From Agrobacterium arsenijevicii (lineage in GTDB: Bacteria; Pseudomonadota; Alphaproteobacteria; Rhizobiales; Rhizobiaceae), in the NCBI GenBank assembly GCA_000949895.1, contig JWIT01000017.1, positions 1 through 64,000 of the forward strand: a DNA stretch of 64,000 bases, read 5' to 3'. The notes under the pieces are model-generated. The model was not told the DNA's origin, ran no database searches, and saw only the letters and a list, made by a program, of their open reading frames with translations. A program made the translations under genes and the position numbers. Shown here in pieces: positions 35,976-45,007 of this stretch (position 1 is its first letter; every line of letters begins with the position of its first letter).

Positions 35976-37103
35976 TCAAAGCACTCCCCACGCCCGAAAC
36001 CTCCCCCTCCCGGTCATCTCGCGCAAGCCGAGCTCCAAAACAATCCGCCGCGCCGCCTGCGGCGTCACCTCGAGCGTCGTTGCCACCATCCCGGCCGACA
36101 CCAACGGTTTTGCCATCACCAGTTCGACCAGCTCCGGCAGCTTTGACGAGGCCCGACGCCCCTCCAGTTTCCGCTCCATCATTTTTCGCGCCAGCGCCAG
36201 CCGGTCATGCTCTTTCATGCCGATCTCGGCGGCTGCCAAAAGACCGTGACCGATGGCGAGCAGCCGGGTTTCCCGGTCGCGATGCCGACGCCGATCGACT
36301 GGAATGGTTTTGAGGCCAAAGTTGATGGCAGCGAGATGGGCGCCTGACGTGATGCCAGCCTGACGGAGGATCGACGCGGCAAACAGTCGACCGAGCCAGG
36401 GAGCGTGCTGCAGCACCGACAGTTCGTTCCAGGCATCGAGTGCCACAATCGCTTGCAGCACCACCGGCAGGTCTGCAGCTTGGCGCAATACGCCGCGCCA
36501 TTCGTCGAGCCGAGCATCTTCGTCCCAGTCGAGATCATAGATCATCGGATCTTTTTCTTGAACGCTGCCACGGCCGGGCCGCTTGGCACTCTCGATCGCA
36601 GCCTCCGATCGGGCGAGCACCGCATCGATGGCGGCATAGTCGACGCCGGGCAGATTCTCCGTGTCGTCAGCCGCGTCCCCCTCCCCTTCCGGATCGAGGT
36701 CGGCCGCGCGTCGAATGACCCCGGCCGTCTCCACCTCGCCCGCGCCGGCAGGCGTGATTTCCGACGTTTGGCGCAGCGTGCGAATGCCTTCTGGCGACAG
36801 TGCCCAATCGGCTGACTGGCCAGAAAACCGTCGGCGGGTCCTCAACACATCGCGGGCGATGGTCAGCTCGTGGGTGGGTGTGCGGATATCGCGGGTCGCG
36901 TCGTGGAGGACGAGATCTTCGAGATGGACGAGCTCGCCGTCGATCCACAGCGAGGCACAGGCATCGGCGAAATTCTGGCGCTCCAGGAAGCCTGCGCCGA
37001 CGGGCGAACGAGCGATGCGCTCGTCAAGACGGGTCAGCGCGACGCCGGCGTCGAAAGCCGGCCGCATCAAGGCATTCATGCTTATTTTTGAAAGATCGTA
37101 AGC
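35976..37103 (-). CDS. DUF1612/RHE_PE00001-family protein with C-terminal HTH
   Basis: 375 residues from the ATG at 37103 (a second ATG four codons upstream is also open). The N-terminal sequence ([51 protein letters not shown]) is the recognisable core of a rhizobial plasmid family known only as DUF1612/RHE_PE00001; the C-terminus ([19 protein letters not shown]) is a helix-turn-helix. Role unknown; such proteins are widespread on repABC plasmids, often beside recombinases, as here. The AT-rich start region has no clear ribosome site. Confidence 0.82.
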   Translation of the reverse strand, partial: AYDLSKISMNALMRPAFDAGVALTRLDERIARSPVGAGFLERQNFADACASLWIDGELVHLEDLVLHDATRDIRTPTHELTIARDVLRTRRRFSGQSADWALSPEGIRTLRQTSEITPAGAGEVETAGVIRRAADLDPEGEGDAADDTENLPGVDYAAIDAVLARSEAAIESAKRPGRGSVQEKDPMIYDLDWDEDARLDEWRGVLRQAADLPVVLQAIVALDAWNELSVLQHAPWLGRLFAASILRQAGITSGAHLAAINFGLKTIPVDRRRHRDRETRLLAIGHGLLAAAEIGMKEHDRLALARKMMERKLEGRRASSKLPELVELVMAKPLVSAGMVATTLEVTPQAARRIVLELGLREMTGRGRFRAWGVL

Positions 37104-37305
37104 CATTGAAATCATGGTAAATGATTTCTTATAAAAACTCTATAGAAATATTAAAGTTCCTCACATGGTACTGTTTTGAGTTGGACTATCAACCATCGAT
37201 AAGTATCGGTTATCGAGGGTAGTTGATTTCGCGGCGTAAATCGACGAAAATCGGAGCAAATCACGGTCCCAGCGGCCGCCGAATCCCGCGATTCTGGAGC
37301 CTATC

Positions 37306-38457
37306 GTGCCTAAAGCGAAGACATCACACACGTCCGTCGAGCGGCGCGCCGAGGAGCTCGATACCATCGCGTCCGTTCTGCCGATGGAGCGCCGCGACGA
37401 GCTTGCGGAATTGCTCACCGACCAGGATGTCGAAACGCTCAAACATCTCGTCAACCAGGGCATGGGCGACAATACCCTACGCGCCCTGACATCGGACCTC
37501 GCGTATCTCGAAGGCTGGGCACTGGCCGCGACCGGACAGTCCCTGCCCTGGCCGGCGCCCGAAGCGCTGCTGCTGAAATTCGTCGCGCACCATCTGTGGG
37601 ATCCGGAGAAACGTGCGACCGATCCGGATCACGGCATGCCTGTAGACGTCGACGACAACCTCCGGCGCCAGGGTTTTCTGAAGTCCACCGGCCCGCACGC
37701 GCCGGATACGGTGCGCCGGCGGCTGGCCAGTTGGTCGACCCTCACGAAATGGCGCGGTCTTAACGGTGCCTTCGCCTCCCCTGCCCTGAAATCCGCCATT
37801 CGTCTGGCCGTCCGCGCCGTACCGAGACAGCGCCGTCGCAAGAGCGCCAAGGCCGTGACCGGCGACGTGCTGGCCAAGCTGCTGGCGACCTGTGCCACAG
37901 ATAGCCTGCGCGATCTGCGCGACTGCGCCATCCTGATGGTCGCCTTTGCGTCGGGCGGCCGGCGGCGCAGCGAGATCGCAGGCCTTCGTGTCGAGCAATT
38001 GACAATTGAGCAGCCGATCGAGGTGGAAGACGGCCCTCCCCTCCCCTCTCTTGCCATTCATCTCGGTCGCACCAAGACGACGTCCGGTGGTCAGGACGAT
38101 ACCGTCTATCTCACAGGCCGGCCGGTCGAGGCTCTCTATGCATGGATGGCGGCGGCAAAGATCGACAAGGGCAGTGTGTTTCGCGGGATCGGGCGATGGG
38201 GTACGGTGTCGAAGCGAGCGCTCGATCCGCAGTCGGTCAATGCCATTCTCAAGCAGCGGGCAGAGATGGCGGGGCTGGACCGTGGGGAATTCTCTGCGCA
38301 CGGTCTGCGGGCAGGATATCTGACCGAGGCCGCCAATCGTGGTATCCCACTGCCCGAAGCTATGGAGCAGTCAAAGCATCGGTCTGTTCAGCAGGCATCG
38401 AGTTACTACAATAATGCGACACGGCGGAGCGGTCGGGCCGCGCGCCTCATTACATAG
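37306..38457 (+). CDS. tyrosine recombinase / site-specific integrase
   Basis: 383 residues from a GTG with GGAG upstream. The phage-integrase pattern is complete: Arg in GGRRRSEIAGL near 220, His-x-x-Arg in HGLRAG (332-335), a later His in KHRS and the Tyr nucleophile in the SSYY stretch near 367. The first 180 residues are a SAM-like DNA-binding domain. Fragments of a close relative occur at 42395 and 48482, showing this family has been copied and broken here. It probably moves or resolves the neighbouring modules; its target site is not seen. Confidence 0.9.
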   Translation: MPKAKTSHTSVERRAEELDTIASVLPMERRDELAELLTDQDVETLKHLVNQGMGDNTLRALTSDLAYLEGWALAATGQSLPWPAPEALLLKFVAHHLWDPEKRATDPDHGMPVDVDDNLRRQGFLKSTGPHAPDTVRRRLASWSTLTKWRGLNGAFASPALKSAIRLAVRAVPRQRRRKSAKAVTGDVLAKLLATCATDSLRDLRDCAILMVAFASGGRRRSEIAGLRVEQLTIEQPIEVEDGPPLPSLAIHLGRTKTTSGGQDDTVYLTGRPVEALYAWMAAAKIDKGSVFRGIGRWGTVSKRALDPQSVNAILKQRAEMAGLDRGEFSAHGLRAGYLTEAANRGIPLPEAMEQSKHRSVQQASSYYNNATRRSGRAARLIT

Positions 38458-38505
38458 ATAAAATTTTCCCTGCAATTCCGGAACGGTACTCCATAAATGC
38501 AAGGA

Positions 38506-39565
38506 TGATTGAGCGAAGAATTGAAGCCGAACTCCTGCATCTGGTTAACGAAAGCCCTGCGGTTGCGCTATTGGGCCCTCGTCAGGTCGGTAAAACGACA
38601 TTAGCACTCAATATTGGCTAAACCCGACCGTCCATCTATCTCGACCTCGAATCGGAAGCAGATCGAGCCAAACTGTCGGAACCGGAGCTTTATCTTGCAA
38701 GCCATGACGACAAGCTGGTTATCCTTGACGAAGTTCATCGCCTGCCAAACGTATTCCAGATCTGCGGGGCATGATCGATCGCAACCGCCGCGCCGGACGG
38801 CGCACCGGCCAGTTCCTGCTACTTGGCTCAGCTTCTATCGATCTCCTCAAACAATCCGGAGAAACGCTGGCTGGCCGCATAGCCTATCTTGAAATGCAGC
38901 CTGTCGACGGATTGGAAGTGCCGGTAGATTCACTCGAGAGACTTTGGCTACGGGGTGGTTTTCCCGACAGTTTCCTTGCTTCCAGCGACCGTGGAAGCAT
39001 GCGCTGGCGACAGGATTTCATTCGCACCTATCTCGAACTCGCCCGTTCGCTGGGGGTAGATGGCAAAACCGTCGCTTCTTACCTCAATCTTCTTGTCGAC
39101 CTGCTACTGGTGCGTCGTCTCGAACCCTGGCATGCCAATGTCGGCAAGCGGTTGGTCAAATCACCAAAAGTCTATGTCAGGGACAGCGGCATTGCCCATG
39201 CGCTGCTTGGGCTTGGAAGCGCTGAACAATTACTTGGTCATCCAATTGTCGGCTCCAGTTGGGAAGGCTTCGTGATCGAAACACTGATCGCGTCCTCGCC
39301 TGACGGCACTGCAGCCAACTTCTACCGCACAGCGGCTGGAGCCGAAATCGATCTCCTGCTGACTCCTCCAGGCGAAAAACCTTGGGCGATAGAGATCAAG
39401 CGAAGCCTTACGCCTAAACTCGAAAAAGGGTTCTACCTTGCCTGCGAGGATTTGCAGCCGCAAAAACGGGTCGTTGTCTACCCCGGCCAAGAGGCCTTCC
39501 CTCTTCCAAACGGTGTGACGGTAATGTCCCTGTCTGCCGCCGGTCGCTTATTGCTTGACCGATAG
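38506..39565 (+). pseudogene. decayed DUF4143 ATP-binding protein
   Basis: An AAA+ DUF4143-type ATPase with several lesions. The start reads MIERR then loses frame at about 38520 (one base missing); the corrected frame gives a Walker A GPRQVGKTT and reaches a TAA at 38619-38621; the later frame gives an ILDEVHRLP Walker B, then shifts again near 38762 before the DUF4143 tail. That tail (RLEPWHANVGKR, SPKVYVRDSG, VYPG) is intact. Between RTYLE and ARSLGVDG about 30-40 residues normally present are missing. It is a non-functional remnant beside recombinases. Confidence 0.8.
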
Positions 39566-39630
39566 CCAAATCCTCATTGATGGGAATAGCCTGCGGGCCA
39601 GCGTAACTCCTCGACGCATTTTTCCCTAAA

Positions 39631-39657
39631 CGTCCGATAATGTTGCATTATCGGACG
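39631..39657. repeat. perfect inverted repeat before an integrase gene
   Basis: CGTCCGATAAT at 39631-39641 is repeated inverted as ATTATCGGACG at 39647-39657 around GTTGC. The 11-bp arms are perfect. It lies about 20 bases before the integrase ATG at 39678, so it may be the enzyme's binding or crossover site, or its operator. Position-based inference. Confidence 0.65.
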
Positions 39658-39677
39658 TATTGCTCTTTATATTGAGA

Positions 39678-40808
39678 ATGGCCAAAATCATCGAGCAGAA
39701 CACCGAAATTCACGTCGAGGAGACCCCAGCGCCGTCTCTCAGCACAGCCTCCGGCGGTGATATTTCCGCGCCGGAGATGTCGGGCGAAGGCCCCCTCCCC
39801 TCTCTGGCCGTTCAGGACCAGACGCCTGCCCATCTTGCAAGCCTTGCTGATCGCGCCCGGGGTTATGTTGAAGCCGCCAGTTCAGCCAATACGCGCAAAG
39901 CCTACGCCGCCGACTGGAAGCATTTTTCCGAGTGGTGCCGGCGGTCCAATCTGGCTCCCCTCCCCCCGCATCCGCAAACCGTCGGGCTATACATCACAGC
40001 CTGTGCTTCCGGCACGGTTGACCGAAGCGCCAAGGCCAACTCTGTCTCGACTATTGAACGACGCCTCTCCTCCCTTGGTTGGAACTATGCCCAGCGCGGT
40101 CTCTCACTCGATCGCAAGGACCGGCATATCGCCACCGTCATGGCCGGCATCCGCAACAGCCACGCCAAGCCACCGGTGCAGAAGGAAGCGGTCATGGCTG
40201 AAGATATCATCGCCATGGTCGAGACGCTCGATCGCGGCTCTCTGCGCGGCCTGCGGGATCGAGCCATGCTGCTCATCGGCTTTGCTGGAGGTCTTCGGCG
40301 TTCAGAGATCGTCGGCCTCGATCTGAAGGCCGACCAGACTGAGGACGGGCGCGGTTGGATCGAGATTCTTGACAACGGCATGCTTATTACTCTGCGCGGT
40401 AAAACCGGATGGCGAGAGGTCGAGGTCGGCCGCGGCTCGGCCGATGCGACCTGCCCGGTCGCCGCAATCGAGACCTGGATCAGGTTCGCCAAGCTGGGGC
40501 ATGGAGCCCTTTTTCGTCGAGTGACGGGGCAAGGTAAAGCTGTCGGGTCGGAGCGGCTGAACGACAAGGAGGTCGCTCGTCTCGTGAAACAGACTGCCAT
40601 GGCCGCCGGCGTTCGCGGCGATCTCAGCGAGATCGAGCGCGTCTTCAAGTTCTCCGGACATTCGCTGAGAGCGGGCCTCGCCTCCTCGGCCGAGATCGAT
40701 GAACGCTATGTCCAGAAACAGCTGCGGCACGCGTCAGAGATGACCCGGCGGTACCAGCGAAGGCGCGACCGCTTCCGGGTAAATCTGACCAAGGCATCCG
40801 GACTTTAG
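39678..40808 (+). CDS. tyrosine recombinase / site-specific integrase, second copy
   Basis: 376 residues counted from the ATG at 39678 (an upstream in-frame start at 39660 is open). A SAM-like N-terminal domain (EAASSANTRKAYAADWKHF) precedes the catalytic part: Arg in GGLRRSEIVGL near 212, HSLRAG near 328, RHASEMTRRYQRR with His and Tyr near 360. It differs clearly from the first integrase. An 11-bp inverted repeat is centred about 34 bases upstream, and Phd/VapC follows. Likely a mobile or resolution recombinase of the island. Confidence 0.88.
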   Translation: MAKIIEQNTEIHVEETPAPSLSTASGGDISAPEMSGEGPLPSLAVQDQTPAHLASLADRARGYVEAASSANTRKAYAADWKHFSEWCRRSNLAPLPPHPQTVGLYITACASGTVDRSAKANSVSTIERRLSSLGWNYAQRGLSLDRKDRHIATVMAGIRNSHAKPPVQKEAVMAEDIIAMVETLDRGSLRGLRDRAMLLIGFAGGLRRSEIVGLDLKADQTEDGRGWIEILDNGMLITLRGKTGWREVEVGRGSADATCPVAAIETWIRFAKLGHGALFRRVTGQGKAVGSERLNDKEVARLVKQTAMAAGVRGDLSEIERVFKFSGHSLRAGLASSAEIDERYVQKQLRHASEMTRRYQRRRDRFRVNLTKASGL

Positions 40809-40896
40809 CTGTCCCCTCCCCTTTCCCGCCAAGCGCTTGCAGTAGGACCGTTTGCGTATTATAGTCACAATAGTCATTTTGGTTATAGGTGAGACG

Positions 40897-41163
40897 ATGC
40901 AAGCATCAACGCACGAAGATATGAGTTGGACGGTCGCTGGCGCGAAGGCAAAGCTCTCGGAAGTTATGGAACGTGCGCAATTGGCGCCTCAGACAATTAC
41001 CCGCAACGGAAAGCCGAGCGTGGTCGTCGTTTCCGCAGAAGAGTGGCAGCGGAAAACTGGGCGCAGGGGATCGCTCGCGGAATTTCTGTTGGCATCGCCT
41101 CTGCGCGGCGCGGATCTGGATCTTGAACGGCAGCACGACGAGCCACGTGACTTGTCGTTATGA
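40897..41163 (+). CDS. Phd/YefM-type antitoxin
   Basis: 88 residues counted from the ATG at 40897 with AGGTGAG upstream; a longer open frame has no site. A WTVAGAKAKLSEVMERA N-terminal followed by VVVVSAEEW is the Phd/YefM fold. The acidic C-terminus contacts the toxin. It overlaps the PIN toxin in an ATGA junction. Two ATAGTCA direct repeats (about 40861-40876) just upstream may form the operator. Confidence 0.85.
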   Translation: MQASTHEDMSWTVAGAKAKLSEVMERAQLAPQTITRNGKPSVVVVSAEEWQRKTGRRGSLAEFLLASPLRGADLDLERQHDEPRDLSL

Positions 41164-41582
41164 GGCTGCTCCTCGATACGAACGTTCTGTCGGAAGTTAC
41201 GAAACCTCGCCCGGATGAAGCTGTTCTTAAGTGGCTTCACGGGCTGGACGAAGACCGTACGTTCATCAGCATCGTGTCGATCGCTGAAATTCGCCGCGGT
41301 GTCGCGCTGATGGATGCTGGGCGAAAGCGCGACGCCCTGGACGAATGGCTCACATATGAGCTGCCTCAACGCTTCGAAAACAGGATTATTCCGGTGGAAG
41401 GGCCTGTCGCCTTGGCCTGGGGCGATCTCATGGCGCTTGCCAAGCGAAGCGGTCGTGGGCTCGCCTCGATGGACGGGCTGATTGCAGCCACTGCCGTTGC
41501 TCACCAGTTGACGCTTGCGACGCGCAACACCAAGGATTTCGAAGGCTTCGGAATAGATATCATCGACCCCTGGACTGCTTGA
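41160..41582 (+). CDS. vapC: VapC/FitB-type PIN-domain toxin
   Basis: 140 residues. The PIN acidic residues are visible: Asp6 in LLLDTNVLSE, Glu in VSIAEIRRG, Asp in GLASMDGLIAATA, and a final ATRNTKDFEG. PIN toxins are metal-dependent RNases that cleave tRNA or mRNA; FitB-like members have exactly this length and spacing. The start overlaps the Phd antitoxin stop, so they form a module. Confidence 0.9.
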   Translation: MRLLLDTNVLSEVTKPRPDEAVLKWLHGLDEDRTFISIVSIAEIRRGVALMDAGRKRDALDEWLTYELPQRFENRIIPVEGPVALAWGDLMALAKRSGRGLASMDGLIAATAVAHQLTLATRNTKDFEGFGIDIIDPWTA

Positions 41583-41619
41583 TCAGCCCCCTCTTCGTCG
41601 ATGAAAAGGATTAGTTTGG

Positions 41620-42264
41620 ATGCTTTCTTATACTTTGCTCAAAAACCACGCTGGCATTTTGCTCGTCGGAGACTACACGTCGCTGACCTGGCTGCATGAG
41701 GTCGTCCATGATGTGAATGACCGCTCACCGCTTGTCGTCGACAAGGAAGGCTTGTTTTTGGGCTTGGCCTACGATGTGCGCAAAGCGTTTGAGCGCCAAC
41801 GTGAAGTAATTCAGCCGCCAAAGCATTTTGAAGAAATCGGCGTTCGATACGGCGTCCAGATCCTCTGGCCTGTTCTTATGCTGCAGCAGAGGCTGCTCAG
41901 GCAATCTCTCGCATTCCTCAATCATACAGCCAAAACCCAAGCCATTACCTACGCCCTGGAAGCAGTCATCGAAGATGCGCTGCGCGAGGATTTTGGTGCA
42001 CAGGCAGAGAATATCATCGCTCTTTGGCAGCGCCTCAACCCGGCACAATCTCAAGTGTTCAACATGATGAATAGTCGTGGAGGTATCTTTTGTTCATGGA
42101 CGAAGGCGCAACGGAAGTCCAGCTTTGCGCAGCTGCTTTCGAGTTTCGATCCGATGTATGACCGCTTCTACGCTATGCGATTGAAGAACGGCGAACGGAA
42201 CCTGATCTCTCCGGCAGAGTTCGCGGCATGGGATAACGCCGAATGGCCGGATCCTCGGTGGTAG
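41620..42264 (+). CDS. hypothetical protein resembling DUF6904
   Basis: 214 residues, mostly helical. The beginning (MLSYTLLKNHAGILLVGDYTSL) and the region near the end (DPMYDRFYAMRLKNG) resemble small rhizobial proteins annotated DUF6904, though I cannot confirm the match without a search. No signal peptide, membrane segment or catalytic motif. It follows the VapC gene by 37 bases and may be co-transcribed. Function unknown. Confidence 0.55.
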   Translation: MLSYTLLKNHAGILLVGDYTSLTWLHEVVHDVNDRSPLVVDKEGLFLGLAYDVRKAFERQREVIQPPKHFEEIGVRYGVQILWPVLMLQQRLLRQSLAFLNHTAKTQAITYALEAVIEDALREDFGAQAENIIALWQRLNPAQSQVFNMMNSRGGIFCSWTKAQRKSSFAQLLSSFDPMYDRFYAMRLKNGERNLISPAEFAAWDNAEWPDPRW

Positions 42265-42394
42265 ATCGCATTCATCCAGAGAAAGATCTCAACAGGATAG
42301 GCCCCCTCCCGCTGGAGGTTGAAGCCGTAACTCAAAACCTCAAGCAGAATTTTCCGTTTAGCGCTTCAATTGAAATCGGGAAGTAAAAGCCACA

Positions 42395-42532
42395 CTGACG
42401 GAGGCGGCCAATCGAGGGGTACCATTGCTCGAGGCGATGGAGCAATCGCGTCATCGCTTGATCCAGGTGGCGTCTGGTTACTACAACAGTGCAACGCGGC
42501 GTAACGGCAAAGCGGCACAACTTCTTCGTTAA
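42395..42532 (+). pseudogene. 3' fragment of a tyrosine recombinase gene
   Basis: Forty-five codons and a stop that align with the last part of the integrase at 37306-38457: LTEAANRG, EAMEQSRHR, ASGYYNSATRR, ending in LLR. It holds the His and Tyr of the active site only. Upstream homology stops abruptly at 42395. The matching central fragment is 6 kb further on, at 48482. Confidence 0.82.
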
Positions 42533-42673
42533 CCGCGGACATCCCCTGATCACGAGGTCGTTCCGCGTGAATTGCAGTTCGCTGGAGACGCAAGTCGCGG
42601 GCACTCAGCAATTGTTAAATACATACCGCTAATGCCTAGTCGACGGTTTCGCCCACAGAGGAACAATTCGACA

Positions 42674-43300
42674 ATGGATCAACGCAACCGATTTGTGTGG
42701 TGGGAAAAGACGGTCGAGTATGCCTATCTGGCTAAGACGCTCAGTCACGCTCGCTTCGCGATTAGTCCTCTGGACGGGAATATTGAGACGAACATAGGCG
42801 ATGCCATCGCCCTCTCAGGTCTCAATTACGGGATCATCGAATTCAAACGGGATAGCGCTTCCATAGCTACTGAAGCGGATAAATACGGTGACGGTGAAGT
42901 CGCCAACTACAGGGACTGGTGCGAAGAGGTGATGGACCGGCCGACACGTAGGTTGATCAGAGAAGGCGACGAGCCCCATTCGATCGTCTTCGGGTATTTA
43001 GGGAAGCTCCGGGGACGCATCGCGATTGGCACCGTTACCACTCGATATTGGTGGCCTGACCAGCGCCTTAGACACCCCAAATTATGCCATTCCGAGATCT
43101 TCTCGCTCTATCTAGGGCGATTGGCACTTGTCCGAAACACAAAGTCGATCAGTGGATCAACTGGCGGAAGTATATTCGGTTTTGACGGAAGCGGTATACC
43201 AGTGGTCCATATCGATCTGGAATCAGCACTGCGAACCTTTCGCCCCGACTACGACTACAAAAACGATCGTATCGCTGGGCCGATTCCGGGAATGGGCTAG
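42674..43300 (+). CDS. PD-(D/E)XK nuclease-like protein
   Basis: 208 residues from the ATG at 42674. Nuclease layout: a helix with Glu (WWEKTVEYAYL), Asp43 in IGDAIALSG and IIEFKRD with Glu56 and Lys58. These are the D...ExK positions of the PD-(D/E)XK superfamily; alternatively it is an inactive relative. The C-terminal half is strand rich. It lies 76 bases before the HNH-ATPase gene on the same strand, forming a candidate two-gene defence unit. Function beyond fold is unknown. Confidence 0.6.
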   Translation: MDQRNRFVWWEKTVEYAYLAKTLSHARFAISPLDGNIETNIGDAIALSGLNYGIIEFKRDSASIATEADKYGDGEVANYRDWCEEVMDRPTRRLIREGDEPHSIVFGYLGKLRGRIAIGTVTTRYWWPDQRLRHPKLCHSEIFSLYLGRLALVRNTKSISGSTGGSIFGFDGSGIPVVHIDLESALRTFRPDYDYKNDRIAGPIPGMG

Positions 43301-43376
43301 CGACCAAAGGTGCCTTCCAGCGAGATCCCGGAAGATAACTGAATTATCAGACTGCGAACATCTTTTAGGATCAGCG

Positions 43377-44564
43377 ATGGCACGCGCATCATTTAGCGAA
43401 ACCACCAGGCGAATTCTCGCGCAGCGCGCGGCCTATCGTTGTTCATCGCCCAACTGCAATCGTCTGACCATCGGTCCAGGCCCAAAGGATAATCAGATTG
43501 AAAACACCGGGAAGGCGGCCCACATTTTCAGTGCCTCGAAAGGAGGACCGCGCGGTCAGGCGACACTCACGACCGCTCAGCTAAAGTCCCCCACAAATGG
43601 GATTTGGATGTGTGGACATCATGCAGATCTTATCGATAAGAACTCTGGCAAGCGTTTCCCCCCGCCAGTTATCAAGAGTTGGAAAGCTCTCCACGAGCAC
43701 CGCATCGCATATGAACACAGTGGGGGTAACACCGCCTTCGGATTCGTGCGAAGTATCGACATCGAGACTTCCACCCTCTTTGTGCCTGGCACCCGATTGG
43801 AACTAGCGAAGACCACTTTTCTGATCGGGAAAAATGAATCCGGCAAATCCGCCATTTGCGAGTGGCTCTCTTCTATCGACAGCCTTCAGCTCATCCGGCG
43901 GTGGATAAAGCTCACGCCTCTGAAATTTGCAGTGACTTTCGACGCACCGATAGAGCGCACCCTTTCCATCGAAACAGGAACAGGAAAAATTTACCTGCAC
44001 CTCGACGGCGTCGCCGCCTCAACGAACCACCATCGAGTCTCAGTGGCCTTTCTTGGATACGAACGCGAAACCACCTCAAAAGATGACCTAGACCTTGTAT
44101 GTCGTGCGCTTAGGCTCGACGAAGTAAGCGTAGGTGCCCTCGCGGAGCTAATAACAAATAGAAATCTCTTTATCCAGTCCGCGCGCTTTGAGCGCGAAAA
44201 GGATGATGACGGCGAGTGGCGGCAAAACCTTTACTGCACATTGCAAAGTGGCGCAGAGGTATCCTTCGCCGGTATGTCCAGTGGTGAAAGAGGCCGCGTC
44301 CTCCTAGACTTTGCGATCGCGCAGATGCAGAGCACATCGGACTTCGCCCCTGCCCTTCTGATTGTCGAGTGGCCAGGCCTTTCGATTGATAGCGCTGGCC
44401 TCGAAAAGTACGCAGCGTATTTCTCTAGCGCCGATTGCAAGTTCCAGACGTTGATTACGATGCTAGAAAGGACGCCACGGATGGATGCGTTTGGCTGGCA
44501 GATGTATGAAACTCAAGTCGATCCCAGCGACCAACGTCGTCGGATCGAGCCAATCGTTCCGTGA
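43377..44564 (+). CDS. HNH nuclease fused to ABC/SMC-type ATPase
   Basis: 395 residues from the ATG at 43377, with AGGA 7 bases upstream. An HNH domain opens the protein: Cys22 and Cys27, His49 in AAHIFS, then Cys79 with HH (CGHHADLID) supplying the second half. An ATPase follows with P-loop GKNESGKS at 151-158 and a SSGERG signature before the Walker B LLIVEWP. The Walker B Asp-Glu pair is replaced by Glu-Trp, which is odd. It resembles, in reverse emphasis, the fusion at 19978. Likely a nuclease gated by the ATPase. Confidence 0.8.
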   Translation: MARASFSETTRRILAQRAAYRCSSPNCNRLTIGPGPKDNQIENTGKAAHIFSASKGGPRGQATLTTAQLKSPTNGIWMCGHHADLIDKNSGKRFPPPVIKSWKALHEHRIAYEHSGGNTAFGFVRSIDIETSTLFVPGTRLELAKTTFLIGKNESGKSAICEWLSSIDSLQLIRRWIKLTPLKFAVTFDAPIERTLSIETGTGKIYLHLDGVAASTNHHRVSVAFLGYERETTSKDDLDLVCRALRLDEVSVGALAELITNRNLFIQSARFEREKDDDGEWRQNLYCTLQSGAEVSFAGMSSGERGRVLLDFAIAQMQSTSDFAPALLIVEWPGLSIDSAGLEKYAAYFSSADCKFQTLITMLERTPRMDAFGWQMYETQVDPSDQRRRIEPIVP

Positions 44565-44662
44565 TGCGTTCAGCAAAGGTCTCGGACGCCGGCCTAACTT
44601 GCGCACCTCTCCCATCCACGCCCATTCACCAACGCCCCGCCACGCCACGCGTTAGGCTCAAC

Positions 44663-45007
44663 TCAATCCGTCGGCAGGTCGTGCACGAGTTCCGCGTTCG
44701 TCTTTTCCTTCCTCAAGACCTCAAGGTTGGAAAGCTCGTCTTTGAGCTTCATGCGGGCTTCATAAATATCGACTGCTTGCTGCAGGTTGAGCCAGAAATC
44801 ATGGCTCGTGCCGAAGACCTTCGACAGCCGTAACGCCATCTCAGCAGTAACCGAGCGTCGGCCATTAACGATCTGGTTGATCGAAAACCTTGAAACGCGC
44901 ATGGCTTGGGCAAGCTGGTCTTGGGTCAAATCGACCAGAAAGGTATCGCGCAGCACATCACCTGGAGAAATCGGGGGGGCCGGAATCATATTGGTTTGAG
45001 ATTTCAT
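44663..45007 (-). CDS. higA: HigA-type XRE antitoxin
   Basis: 114 residues counted from the ATG at 45007; a longer frame to 45058 overlaps the toxin. The HigA/VapI helix-turn-helix is clear: GDVLRDTFL, LTQDQLAQAM, INQIVNGRRSVTAEMALRLSKVFG with a following FWLNLQ. It is encoded 19 bases after the toxin in the toxin-first order typical of HigBA. It binds HigB and represses the operon. Confidence 0.9.
   Translation of the reverse strand: MKSQTNMIPAPPISPGDVLRDTFLVDLTQDQLAQAMRVSRFSINQIVNGRRSVTAEMALRLSKVFGTSHDFWLNLQQAVDIYEARMKLKDELSNLEVLRKEKTNAELVHDLPTD

Noticed and set aside
37477..38301. 274-residue minus-strand open frame
   Set aside because: Antisense of an integrase with a full catalytic set.
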